DNA of 64,000 bases from Methanosaeta sp. PtaB.Bin039 (GTDB lineage: Archaea; Halobacteriota; Methanosarcinia; Methanotrichales; Methanotrichaceae), in the NCBI GenBank assembly GCA_002067795.1, contig MVQI01000051.1, positions 62,001 to 126,000 on the forward strand, in the 5' to 3' direction. Both the position numbers and the translations under genes were made by a program. Position 1 is the first letter of the stretch; each line of letters starts with the position of its first letter. This document shows positions 9,165-17,335 of the stretch, one piece after another. Below the pieces are notes generated by a model. It saw only the letters and a list, made by a program, of their open reading frames with translations, did no database searches and was not told the DNA's origin.

Positions 9165-9990
9165 AGACCACCACCCCTGCTTCCATTGCGTTGTCCGCTG
9201 CCATGGTGACCGGAGGATTGGTCTCCCCAAGGTTCAGCCCGGCCAGGCTTAAGCTGAGTATCTGGGCGTTGTTGTCCAGCGCCCACTCGATTCCGGCTAT
9301 GATGTCCGAGACCCTTCCGTTCCCATCGCTGGCGATTACCCGGACGTTGAGCAGGCTGGCCATCGGCGCCACGCCACGGTAACGCCCGCCGCTGGCCGCA
9401 CCGGAGCCCGCGATGATCCCGGCGCACATTGTGCCGTGGCCCAGCAGGTCGTCCGTGGTATCCTCGCCTTCTACGAAGTTCTTCTCGCCCACGATCCGCC
9501 CGGCAAGGTCCGGATGGTTCTTGTCTATTCCGGAATCTATGACTGCCACGATCACACCGCTGCCGTTTATCCCCTGCTGCCACAGCCCCGATGCATTGAC
9601 CTGCTGCGACGGACAGACAGGCTCGCCCACCGCCAGGCTCTGATCCGGCTGGGCCACGCTGACCCGGCCATCCAGATGGAGGCTCTCTGCCCACTCCTCT
9701 CCTGCCACCTTTCTGACGGCCTCCGCAGACCCTCGGGCAGACGCGCCATGGATAAGATGGTAACGATGGTCCACAACCGCCCCGTCCTCCTCCAGATCGT
9801 CCTCAGACGGGATGAATCCGGGCTTGAACATCACTATGAACGGTATTTCCTGATCGCCCGAATTCATCTGCTCTAATAGAGGACGGTCGATCCTGGACTC
9901 GGATGTCTCAAACGGCAATAAGCCCAATGGGGCAGAGAAGGCCAGCATGACCAGCCCCAGCAGGGCTGCCAGGAGTAGAATCCTCTTCAT
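9139..9990 (-). pseudogene. N-terminal portion of a split subtilase (S8): signal, propeptide, Asp/His/Asn half
   Basis: This 283-residue frame encodes a signal peptide (MKRILLLAALLGLVMLAFSA) and a propeptide-like inhibitor region (IPFIVMFKPGF). The subtilase catalytic Asp is in VIVAVIDSGIDKNHPDL and the His is in DLLGHGTMCAGIIAG. The oxyanion-hole region VVVCVAAGNNG comes immediately before a TAA stop at 9139-9141. The catalytic Ser lies in the next frame downstream. The start at 9988-9990 is chosen at the signal peptide; the frame extends further upstream with no conserved features. As it stands the product would be an inactive, truncated exported protein. Confidence 0.78.
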
Positions 9991-10234
9991 AATGCCATCC
10001 TGGAGGGCTGCTCCTCCAGCCGAGCTGAAAACGAAAGATCGATCATGGTAAAACGCCTTCTGGAGATTGGCCCTCCTGGCAGGCGACGCGGCCGGCGGAT
10101 GCGGAGGCCTTCGGGCGCTTCCCAGATCCCAAGGTCGGAGCATCCTGACTTCAACATTCTCGTCCGGGGATCATCAGGAGATAATTCTAAATAAACCTGT
10201 GGTCCTCTCTCCCGGAGATGATGGGGCAGGTGTC

Positions 10235-11005
10235 ATGACGGGGATGATGGCGAATTTCCTCTGGCTTAGCCTCACTCTGCTCCTGCTCTCCACCGTGCTT
10301 GGAAAAACGGGATTGGCTGCTGTCGGCTGGTCTCTCTTCGGCGCCTACTGGGCGAGCCAGCCTGCACATTACCTGGCCATAAGCGATCATTTCAATGCCG
10401 CCCTGACCGCAGCAACTGCTCTTCTCTGCCTGTACATATCCTGGCTCATCGCAAGAGGCCGGGCCGGCTGGGGCATGGCCTGGGCCACGCGGGCCTGCGC
10501 CATCTGCGGTATCCTGTACTTTCCATTTGCGGAGATCGAGTCGCTTCAGTCAGAGCTGACCGCCCACACTGCCAACCTGACATTCTTGATGCTTCAGAGC
10601 CTGAACATCCCGGTCGCCCTGGAGGCCGGAAACCTGCTGATCTTAAACGGCCGCGCAGTGGAGATAGTGCTGGCCTGCACAGCCATCGAGAGCATTGCTC
10701 TGTTCGGAGGGGTCATAGTCTCGGTATCTGCTCCTTTCTCGAGAAAGGCGGCAGCTCTCCTGCTGGCAGTGGGCTCCATATATGTGCTGAACCTGGGCAG
10801 AAATGCGTTCGTCCTGCTGGCCTACGGATTGCAGTGGTTCGGCCAGGATAGCTTTTACCTGGCTCACAACGTGATAGCCAAGATAGGCTCCACACTGGCC
10901 CTCCTGCTGATTGCCTACCTGGTCATGATGATACTGCCCGAGCTGCTGACGATGATCGATAGGCTGTTCGTGGAGATCCGCCAGCGTGGAGGCCGATCGA
11001 CTTGA
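10235..11005 (+). CDS. artA: Archaeosortase A
   Basis: Membrane cysteine transpeptidase that processes PGF-CTERM surface proteins and attaches them to a lipid at the cell surface. The 256-residue protein has about seven to eight membrane spans. The catalytic-cysteine segment is LACTAIESIALFGG, followed by the arginine segment LNLGRNAFVLLAYG and the histidine segment FYLAHNVIAKIGS, in the order expected for the exosortase/archaeosortase family. I start at the ATG at 10235, just before the first hydrophobic helix; ATGs at 10244 and 10247 are alternatives. Its stop overlaps the next start by four bases. The neighbours pssD and pssA supply archaetidylethanolamine, which fits the lipid-anchoring role. 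Confidence 0.88.
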   Translation: MTGMMANFLWLSLTLLLLSTVLGKTGLAAVGWSLFGAYWASQPAHYLAISDHFNAALTAATALLCLYISWLIARGRAGWGMAWATRACAICGILYFPFAEIESLQSELTAHTANLTFLMLQSLNIPVALEAGNLLILNGRAVEIVLACTAIESIALFGGVIVSVSAPFSRKAAALLLAVGSIYVLNLGRNAFVLLAYGLQWFGQDSFYLAHNVIAKIGSTLALLLIAYLVMMILPELLTMIDRLFVEIRQRGGRST

Positions 11006-11598
11006 GCCCTGTTCTGCGGCTGGCACGCGGATCCCCAGCCTATGTCGCCATGCCGCTGGCAGCAGCCGCCGTGCTGACTATTTTCGGATCGCTCTGGGCT
11101 GCCGCCCTGTTCCTGCTTATTTCCGTATTCATGCTCTACTTCCACCGTGACCCTGACAGGTCTCCGGCAGGCGAGGGCATGATATCACCTGCCGACGGAA
11201 GGGTGTTGAAGGCCATACCCGGCCATATCTCCATATTCATGAGCTTGCGAGACGTTCACGTCAATCGATCTCCACTGGACGGAGTCGTCAAGAGCCTGCA
11301 ATTCAGGCCGGGTCGGCACCGTCCGGCCTTCTCCTTGACAGACGGAAACGAGCAGAACACGATAGAGATCGAGAGCCAGGACGGAACACTATTGCTGCGC
11401 CAGATTGCCGGAATCCTGGCCAGGACCGTGATCTGCTATGTATCGCCCGGGGATCGCGTTGGGCGCGGCGAGAGGATAGGGATGATCAGGTTCGGATCGC
11501 GGGTTGAGGTCACGGTGCCGCCCGGATACTTGATATCGGTTCGCCCCGGCGACAGGGTGCGAGCCGGCGAGACGGTGATCGCGGTGAACCGGCCATGA
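11002..11598 (+). CDS. asd: Archaetidylserine decarboxylase (phosphatidylserine decarboxylase homologue)
   Basis: Pyruvoyl enzyme that decarboxylates archaetidylserine to archaetidylethanolamine. The protein is the short archaeal/PssD form of 198 residues, with two N-terminal membrane segments. It contains the conserved SPADGRVLKAI segment, the MSLRDVHVNRSPLDG motif and the C-terminal self-cleavage region IRFGSRVEVTVP, where the pyruvoyl group forms at the Gly-Ser bond. Translation most likely begins at TTG 11002, whose last bases overlap the artA stop as TTGA, indicating coupling. Its stop overlaps the start of the next gene as ATGA. Confidence 0.9.
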   Translation: MSPVLRLARGSPAYVAMPLAAAAVLTIFGSLWAAALFLLISVFMLYFHRDPDRSPAGEGMISPADGRVLKAIPGHISIFMSLRDVHVNRSPLDGVVKSLQFRPGRHRPAFSLTDGNEQNTIEIESQDGTLLLRQIAGILARTVICYVSPGDRVGRGERIGMIRFGSRVEVTVPPGYLISVRPGDRVRAGETVIAVNRP

Positions 11599-12251
11599 AG
11601 ATAATCTTCAGCCTCAAGATACCTGACCTGCTGTCAGTGGCCAACTGCCTGTTCGGCTTTGGCGGTGCAGTCTTGGCCCTGTTCGGATGGACAGAAGCGG
11701 CAGTGGTCATGGTCCTCTTGGCTGCGGTCTGCGACGGAGTGGACGGGATGATGGCCCGTCGGTCCAGCCCCAGCGAGATAGGATTTCACCTCGACTCCCT
11801 GGCCGACCTGATATCCTTCGGCCTTGTGCCGGCCCTGATCTCAAGCTCGCATTTCCGGGAGACGTGGCCAGTCTTCTTGGCAGGAGGCGTGTACCTGACG
11901 GCCGGAATGCTGCGTCTTGCCCGGTTCAGCCTCACCTCACACGAACGCAAGGACTTTGAGGGGCTGCCAATCACCGCCGCCGGGGTAACCATTGCATCGG
12001 CAATCCTGCTGGACCAGCCGCATCTCACAGTTCTGATAATGCTTGCTCTCGCAGCCCTCATGGTCAGCACGCTGCCCTATCCCAAGATACGGGACCCGCG
12101 GCTGGCAGCGGTGCTGGGCGGAATAGGCCTGATTGCCGTGGCAGCCATGTGGTGGGAGAAGGACACAATCGCGTTTGGCCTGGTGATATTCTTATCTATG
12201 ATCCCCTACCTGGTAAGCCCGGTGATGTTATGCCGACAGATGGGGAAATAG
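11595..12251 (+). CDS. pssA: Archaetidylserine synthase (CDP-alcohol phosphatidyltransferase)
   Basis: Makes archaetidylserine from CDP-archaeol and serine in the membrane; the upstream decarboxylase converts the product to archaetidylethanolamine. The CDP-alcohol phosphotransferase motif is read as CDGVDGMMARR...EIGFHLDSLADLISFG at about residues 52-81, with all the Asp residues present. The spacing between AR and the following Gly is seven residues, at the short end for the family. Several hydrophobic helices fill the rest of the 218 residues. The gene overlaps its upstream neighbour by four bases and mptD by 22 bases. Confidence 0.9.
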   Translation: MKIIFSLKIPDLLSVANCLFGFGGAVLALFGWTEAAVVMVLLAAVCDGVDGMMARRSSPSEIGFHLDSLADLISFGLVPALISSSHFRETWPVFLAGGVYLTAGMLRLARFSLTSHERKDFEGLPITAAGVTIASAILLDQPHLTVLIMLALAALMVSTLPYPKIRDPRLAAVLGGIGLIAVAAMWWEKDTIAFGLVIFLSMIPYLVSPVMLCRQMGK

Positions 12252-12580
12252 CTGCTTTTGAGGCAGGGATAAAGCTTGGCGCACTGTACCATCAGTTCGT
12301 GGGGACTCCGATATCCTCTAAGACTGCCGGGCTCTTGGAAGACGCCATGCAAAGTGCCATCTCTCTTCAGCCCTATGTGAGCGAGTGCTCTGTTCGCATA
12401 GACCGCGACCAGATCTCCGAAAACATCTTCGGCTACAGCGAGCTGAAAGGCAGCATGATATGGGCCGAGGTCGAGATATCGCGAAGCGGTCTGACTGCCA
12501 GAGCCAGGCTGGAGTACGATGGTGCTGCCAGGTACCCCATGATGCATCTGCTCGAGGTGCAGGCGCACAGCTCGCATTAG
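12230..12580 (+). CDS. mptD: Dihydroneopterin aldolase, archaeal MptD type
   Basis: Cleaves 7,8-dihydroneopterin to 6-hydroxymethyl-dihydropterin and glycolaldehyde in tetrahydromethanopterin biosynthesis. The 116-residue protein begins MPTDGEIAAFEAGIKLGALYHQF, closely matching the archaeal DUF372/MptD family, and has the length of that family. An upstream in-frame start exists at 12149, but the family begins at the ATG at 12230. It overlaps pssA by 22 bases and so appears to be the last gene of the artA operon. A cofactor gene there is probably a transcriptional passenger rather than a functional partner. Confidence 0.82.
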   Translation: MPTDGEIAAFEAGIKLGALYHQFVGTPISSKTAGLLEDAMQSAISLQPYVSECSVRIDRDQISENIFGYSELKGSMIWAEVEISRSGLTARARLEYDGAARYPMMHLLEVQAHSSH

Positions 12581-12625
12581 ATCGCCAGGCTATCCTGATC
12601 CGAAGGCCCAATTTGCCTTCATCCG

Positions 12626-13990
12626 TCACTCCTCCTTCAGAAAGCCAGCCCGATTTCTTCCGCTCAATCTCGAGGCTATCCCGCAGAGCAGCACAACCAT
12701 GGCTGAGCTGCCCATCCCTGCCAGCGGATAGCTCCCTCCAAACAGAAGCGCTGCGCCGCCTCCCACAAGCATCGACAGGATGGCGGCGCGAGAGGACAGG
12801 CCAAGCCTCTGTCTCCAAAATCCGGCAATAACGGGTACCACAAGCCCGCCTGCAAAGACCGTGTAAGCCGTCATGAGGGTCGCGATGATCCCAGGGCTGC
12901 TTATGGCCACTGCCAGAGCTGCAATGCCTGTGGCCAGGACCGATAGCCTGGAGATTGAGATAAGCTCCTCATCAGATGCGTGGGGCCGCATCTGCCGGTA
13001 CAGGTCCATTGAGAGTATGGAGGAGATGGTTATCAGCATCGTATCGGCTGAGGACATGAAAGCTGCCAGCAAAGCAGCAGCCACCAGTCCTCGGGCTGCC
13101 GGGGATAAGAGGTCCATCATCAGGACAGGTATGGACTGCTCCGGGGCGATTTCTGGGTGAAGTGCCCTGGCCCATACGCCCAGCATGGCTATCAAGAACG
13201 CCAGCGGGATCAGAACAACCGCCGCGGTCATAGCGGACCGCCGAGCAGTCTTCGGGTCTTTGGCAGATAGGATGCGGGAGTAGATATCCGGACCGACCAG
13301 ATATGTGGAGCCCACAAGGAAGACCATGCTCAACACTGCGGCAGGTCCCATGGATGGGGAGGTTGGAAACTGGACGGTGTATGCAGGCAAGGCGGCGGAT
13401 TGCCAGGACCTGAAGGCAAGGACTGCTATTCCCAGGACGATTATTGCGAACTGCAGCAGATCGGTTCTGACCACGGAACGCTGCCCTCCGTGCATGGTAT
13501 AGAGGACGAAGACTGCTGTGGAGAGGATCATGAAGAGGGTCTCCTGACCGGAGAAGAGAACTCCCAGGACCTTTCCCGAAGCCACTATCTGGGCTGCGAC
13601 CAGCCCGACCCAGGAGGTCACTATGAGTACTGCTGCCAGGTCTCGGGCAGGCTGGCCGTAGAATGACCCCACCAGATCTGGGAGGGTGAAGTTGGCTTTT
13701 TCCCTGATCCTTGCCGCCAGTAGGATGGAAAGCGCGAGAAGGCCGATGACGCCGGATAGAAGCCACCAGGCACCGGGCAGACCCCGGCTGAAGCCCAGAC
13801 CTGCCATGCCCAGGGTTGAGGAGGCGCCCAAGATCGTGGCGCACAGCGTACCCGTCAGCCAGAACCCTCGGAGTTCTCGTCCCGATAGAACGAAATCCAG
13901 CAGGCTTCTACGACCCCTGCCTGCCCATGCCCCCAGCAGAAGCGTGCAGAGCAGGTAAAGCAGAAGAACGGAGAGCGTCGAGATGTCCAT
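12626..13990 (-). CDS. Sodium:solute symporter (SSS family)
   Basis: Membrane transporter of 454 residues with about 12-13 hydrophobic helices. The N-terminus (MDISTLSVLLLYLLCTLLLG) starts a helix, and the conserved region ATILGASSTLGMAGLGFSRG corresponds to the first unwound helix that binds sodium in LeuT-fold symporters. The later AALLAAFMSSADTMLITISS segment, with its double serine, is the second sodium-site helix. The substrate is unknown: proline, pantothenate, acetate and other organic acids are all transported by this family. Acetate would make sense physiologically but is only a guess. The start at 13990 is chosen over 14074 because the family begins there. Confidence 0.85.
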   Translation of the reverse strand: MDISTLSVLLLYLLCTLLLGAWAGRGRRSLLDFVLSGRELRGFWLTGTLCATILGASSTLGMAGLGFSRGLPGAWWLLSGVIGLLALSILLAARIREKANFTLPDLVGSFYGQPARDLAAVLIVTSWVGLVAAQIVASGKVLGVLFSGQETLFMILSTAVFVLYTMHGGQRSVVRTDLLQFAIIVLGIAVLAFRSWQSAALPAYTVQFPTSPSMGPAAVLSMVFLVGSTYLVGPDIYSRILSAKDPKTARRSAMTAAVVLIPLAFLIAMLGVWARALHPEIAPEQSIPVLMMDLLSPAARGLVAAALLAAFMSSADTMLITISSILSMDLYRQMRPHASDEELISISRLSVLATGIAALAVAISSPGIIATLMTAYTVFAGGLVVPVIAGFWRQRLGLSSRAAILSMLVGGGAALLFGGSYPLAGMGSSAMVVLLCGIASRLSGRNRAGFLKEE

Positions 13991-14171
13991 GGATATTACC
14001 AATCCGCAGCCATCTGTGCCCCTTGCCTGCCAGCTCCACGCCCAGATGCGATGATATGGGTCATTTCTCATCAACTCTTACAAGCGAGCGCATATGCAGG
14101 AGTGTGTAAACCTAAGAATTATTTCAGGTTTACCATTGAGCCGACTTGCAGCGTGACCGAATTGCAGAATC

Positions 14172-14202
14172 TTTATATTCAATAGCGATCATAAATAGGG
14201 CG
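14172..14202 (+). promoter_or_regulatory. TATA box for the 14203 membrane-protein gene
   Basis: TTTATATT at 14172-14179 lies about 27 bases before the ATG at 14203, the usual distance from an archaeal TATA box to the transcription start. There is no Shine-Dalgarno sequence, so a leaderless mRNA beginning at or next to the ATG is likely. This spacing supports the shorter start over the upstream codon at 14146. Confidence 0.55.
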
Positions 14203-14601
14203 ATGGCCGCGTTTCCAAAGGAGAGCTATATCCTCAGGGCTTTCGCCGCCTCGTTCATGGTGGCCCTAGTCATCATGATACTTGCAGGTGGGCTGATACA
14301 CGTCTTCCATTACGGCCTGCCACTGCCGCCGGCTTTTATGCTTGTCCTGGCAGCAGTCTCATTCATCCTCTCCTCGGCGTTCTTCGAGAAGCACGAGGTG
14401 GGATCGATCATAGGCTCGGTGATGGTATCTGTCATTGCAACAGCCATGCTTTGCGCTCTGTCCGGAGGATTCCTGTACTTCGCCACCATAAGCGATCGTC
14501 CCGCCGAGGACCTCGTATCTGCGATGGCCCTGGCCATGATCCTTTCGATGACGCTTCTCAGCTATCTGAAGAGGTCGCTGGCCGAGATAGAGGGCTATTG
14601 A
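14203..14601 (+). CDS. Small four-helix membrane protein of unknown function
   Basis: I do not recognise this 132-residue protein. It has four hydrophobic segments at about residues 13-35, 43-62, 69-92 and 102-122, joined by short loops, with an ending KRSLAEIEGY. There is no cysteine or histidine motif that would hint at catalysis. The start is set by the TATA box 27 bases upstream. The next gene, moaA, begins 98 bases downstream with its own TATA-like element, so this gene is probably transcribed alone. Confidence 0.68.
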   Translation: MAAFPKESYILRAFAASFMVALVIMILAGGLIHVFHYGLPLPPAFMLVLAAVSFILSSAFFEKHEVGSIIGSVMVSVIATAMLCALSGGFLYFATISDRPAEDLVSAMALAMILSMTLLSYLKRSLAEIEGY

Positions 14602-14699
14602 GATCGGGAGGCTTTTTGGCTTTGCGGACAGGGCCCAGGACAAGCGCAGAGCAAAGGCTGCCCAATCCCTAAATACTATCAGGATCTGGCAAACCAGAG

Positions 14700-15635
14700 A
14701 TGACCCCCGTCGATCCTTACGGCCGCAAGCTGACCGGCCTGCGCATGGCCGTAACCCCTCGCTGCAACCTGCGCTGCATCTACTGCCACCACGAGGGCGA
14801 AAGGGGAGACGCAGGTGAGATGGATATCAAGCGTGCCACGGGGATCGTCAGGGCTGCTGCAAGCCTGGGCCTGCGCACACTCAAGATCACAGGCGGCGAG
14901 CCGCTGCTGCGCAGTGATCTGAACCAGATCATCAGCAGCGCCAGATCAGCTGCTCCTTTTGATATCTCGGTCACAACCAACGGCATCCTGCTGGCCGAAA
15001 AGGCAGAGGGTCTGGCGCAGTCCGGCCTGGATAGGGTCAACGTGAGCCTGGACTCGCTCTGCCAGGAGCGGTACCGCAGGATCACCGGGGCGGGCGAGGG
15101 AGACCTGGACCGCGTGCTGGCAGGGATTGACGCCGCCCTGCTGGCGGAGTTGCATCCGGTCAAGCTGAACATGGTGGTGCTGCATGAGAACCAGGCGGAG
15201 ATAGACGAGATGATAGACCTGGCCAGGCGGAAAGGGGCGGTCTTGCAGCTGATAGAGCTGATGGATATCGGCAGGCTCGGGCTTGGTGGGGACCTGGCCC
15301 AGGTGGAGGCGGACCTGGCCAGGCGGGCGGACAGGACGGTCACCCGTGAACTTCACCGCCGCAGAAAATATTTTCTTGATGGAGCGGAGGTGGAGGTCGT
15401 CCGTCCGATGGACAATACCGAGTTCTGCGCCCATTGCAGCCGGCTACGCGTCACCTCGGACGGCAGGCTCAAACCCTGCCTGCTGCGCAGCGACAACCTG
15501 GTGGACGTCGGATGTTCCGATCCGGAGGAGATCCGGCAGGCAATCCTTCGGGCCAATGCCAGGAGGGCCCCTTTCTTTCCGCACCAAGCCGAGGGGACAA
15601 AAGCCAGCTGCCCTGGCCGCAACTGTCGCCTCTAG
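14700..15635 (+). CDS. moaA: GTP 3',8-cyclase (molybdenum cofactor biosynthesis)
   Basis: Radical-SAM enzyme that starts molybdopterin (tungstopterin) synthesis by converting GTP to 3',8-cyclo-7,8-dihydro-GTP. The N-terminal 4Fe-4S motif is TPRCNLRCIYCHHEG at about residues 19-33, and KITGGEPLLR is the SAM-binding GGE motif. The second C-terminal cluster is formed by CAHCSRLRVTSDGRLKPCL and the terminal cysteines (CPGRNC). The 311-residue length is typical for archaea. The cofactor is needed for formylmethanofuran dehydrogenase. A TATA-like CTAAATACT lies about 30 bases upstream. The gene converges on and overlaps thiL by four bases. Confidence 0.93.
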   Translation: MTPVDPYGRKLTGLRMAVTPRCNLRCIYCHHEGERGDAGEMDIKRATGIVRAAASLGLRTLKITGGEPLLRSDLNQIISSARSAAPFDISVTTNGILLAEKAEGLAQSGLDRVNVSLDSLCQERYRRITGAGEGDLDRVLAGIDAALLAELHPVKLNMVVLHENQAEIDEMIDLARRKGAVLQLIELMDIGRLGLGGDLAQVEADLARRADRTVTRELHRRRKYFLDGAEVEVVRPMDNTEFCAHCSRLRVTSDGRLKPCLLRSDNLVDVGCSDPEEIRQAILRANARRAPFFPHQAEGTKASCPGRNCRL

Positions 15636-16564
15636 CCACCAGCCGCCTTCAAGTGCTCAAATCCATGCGGTGGAAGAGGCCTGCGGACGCCTCCCTGACT
15701 GAGCCAGATCCCAGACTCTAACACCCGGCCGATAACGGCGAAAGGTGCGGCCTTCTTTGCATCCGACAGCATATGAGGCCGCACCGTGAACAGAAGCTCG
15801 AAGTCCCCTCCGGCTTCCATGGCCATGAAAAGGGACTGCTGCCAGTCCAGCCCTGCAGGCAGTGGTATCTTCTCAGCGAATACCTCGAAGCCGACGCCTC
15901 CCGCACCAGCCATATCGAAGAGGGAGAGGGCCAGGCCGTCGCTGTTGTCCATCATGGACGAGACCGCCCCTGACCCGGCCAGCGCCCGCCCCAGGGAGAG
16001 CCGCGGCTGTGGCTCAAGCAGCCTGCGAACCATGGGATGGCTTACTTCGCCGCCCTCCTCAAGAATCCGAAGGCCAATGCCGGCTTCGCCCAGGATGCCG
16101 GTCGTGCATAGCAGGTCCCCGGGCCTTGCGCCACGCCGGCGCAATATCAGGCCCTTCTCAACCCTGCCAAGAGCCGTGCCGGCTACGGTCAGCTCCCGGC
16201 AGGAGTCGGTGTCTCCGCCCAGCACGCGTGTGCCGAAAGCCGATGCGCAGTCCGCAAAGCCTGAGAAGAGATGATCGGCAAACTCCAGCTCGGTTTCTGG
16301 CGGAAGTCCCACCGCCAGCAGCAGGCCCAAAGGCTCTGCGCCCATGGCTGCGAGGTCGCTCAGATTGACCGCGACGCTCATCCAGCCGATCTGCCATGCG
16401 GACGCGGCAGGGGGATAGTCAGCCTCGCGGTGAAGCAGATCGGTGCTGGCAACCAGAAACTCGTCGCCCATGTCCAGGACTGCGCAGTCGTCATGCTCAA
16501 TCCCACCCAGGATTGGGGAGATCCGCTCTATCAGCCCGCGCTCCCCCAGGCGGTCAACTCTCAT
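15632..16564 (-). CDS. thiL: Thiamine-monophosphate kinase
   Basis: Phosphorylates thiamine monophosphate to the active cofactor thiamine diphosphate. The 310-residue protein starts MRVDRLGERGLIERI and has the metal-binding IEHDDCAVLDMG, then STDLLHREADYP, the NLSDLAAMGAEPLG motif and LGGDTDSC. The C-terminal part has DNSDGLALSLFDMA and GGDFELLFTV, all typical of ThiL/AIR-synthase-like kinases. Its 3' end overlaps the convergent moaA by four bases. Confidence 0.92.
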   Translation of the reverse strand: MRVDRLGERGLIERISPILGGIEHDDCAVLDMGDEFLVASTDLLHREADYPPAASAWQIGWMSVAVNLSDLAAMGAEPLGLLLAVGLPPETELEFADHLFSGFADCASAFGTRVLGGDTDSCRELTVAGTALGRVEKGLILRRRGARPGDLLCTTGILGEAGIGLRILEEGGEVSHPMVRRLLEPQPRLSLGRALAGSGAVSSMMDNSDGLALSLFDMAGAGGVGFEVFAEKIPLPAGLDWQQSLFMAMEAGGDFELLFTVRPHMLSDAKKAAPFAVIGRVLESGIWLSQGGVRRPLPPHGFEHLKAAGG

Positions 16565-16588
16565 CAGCCGCGCTCCGGTTGGGCCAGG

Positions 16589-16786
16589 CTAGCCATCGGT
16601 TGCAGTGCCGCCCTCGTGCTCCTCTCGGATGGCCCTGGCCATCTGCTCGTCAGCCTCCACCACCAGCGGCCCGATGTACTGGCACTCCTTACAGTGATAG
16701 AGCTTGCCGGTGTAGCCGCCAACCTCATAGTAGAGGTCCGATCCGCCGCAGACCGGACAGACCGTCAGGATACCCGCATGTCCCAT
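16589..16786 (-). CDS. Small zinc-ribbon protein
   Basis: A 65-residue protein with two CxxC pairs (VCPVCGGSDLYYE and YHCKECQYIGPLVVE) that should bind one zinc ion. The family resembles small zinc-ribbon proteins found in many methanogens next to housekeeping genes, and its function is unknown. It lies 16 bases after the next upstream gene (16803) and 24 bases before thiL, all on the minus strand, so the three are likely co-transcribed. Confidence 0.72.
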   Translation of the reverse strand: MGHAGILTVCPVCGGSDLYYEVGGYTGKLYHCKECQYIGPLVVEADEQMARAIREEHEGGTATDG

Positions 16787-16802
16787 GTCGTATCCCTTCG
16801 GC

Positions 16803-17027
16803 CTAGTTCGGGCTGACCCTTACGATGCGGCGACCGCGGCAGTCGTATACCTGATAGGCATCGTAAGCCGCCAGAAGTATAAGGAGCGTGTAGCCCAAGC
16901 CTCCGGTCAGCAGGCATAAGCCCACCACCAGCAGCAGAATACCAAATCCCCTCCACATGCGTCCCGCATAGAACTGCCCCAGGCCGGGAAACAGCAGGGA
17001 CAGAAATGCTGCCGTGATCTTGCCCAT
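16803..17027 (-). CDS. Small two-helix membrane protein (TM2-like)
   Basis: A 74-residue protein with the pattern FLSLLFPGLGQFYAGRMWRG followed by a second hydrophobic helix (LLLVVGLCLLTGGLGYTLLI) and the tail AYDAYQVYD. The PGxGQFY motif and the YDAYxxY ending are characteristic of TM2/DUF5683-type small membrane proteins. The role is unknown. It heads the apparent 17027-15632 operon with the zinc-ribbon protein and thiL. Confidence 0.7.
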   Translation of the reverse strand: MGKITAAFLSLLFPGLGQFYAGRMWRGFGILLLVVGLCLLTGGLGYTLLILLAAYDAYQVYDCRGRRIVRVSPN

Positions 17028-17335
17028 GAAATCTTCTCCACCCCTACCCTGGGTCAGTAAGGCATATATCGCTTTCGAGGATCTGGCTGGTCGTCTGAAA
17101 TGTGCGAAGTCCGTCGAGAATCTAAGGCATCTCGACGCGAAGCGATCCAGGATCTTCTCAGATGTGTGGCCGCGAGAAAGAGGAGTTTGCCGGGCGATTC
17201 AGAGCGTCTTCGGATTTTGCGAAGCTCCCAAGCGCCGAAAAATCCGAGACAAAAAAATCGATGCATGAGTTGGGCAAATTCGCGCCTGCCTCATGCGACG
17301 AGCAAACGCCAAAACCATCCTGGCCTTCGAGACGA
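17028..17335. other. 308-base intergenic region without a convincing gene
   Basis: This gap separates two minus-strand genes. It contains several purine-rich stretches and short repeats such as TCGAGAATCT/TCGAGGATCT near 17076 and 17116, plus CTTCGGATTTTGCGAAG near 17211, which can form a small hairpin. Reading frames crossing it on both strands are short and low in coding character. The promoter of the 17027 gene should lie at its left end (17030-17065). No RNA gene was recognised. Confidence 0.4.

Noticed and set aside
9990-10143. N-terminal extension of the subtilase fragment
   Set aside because: The extension is Pro/Arg-rich and lies before a clean signal peptide starting at 9990.
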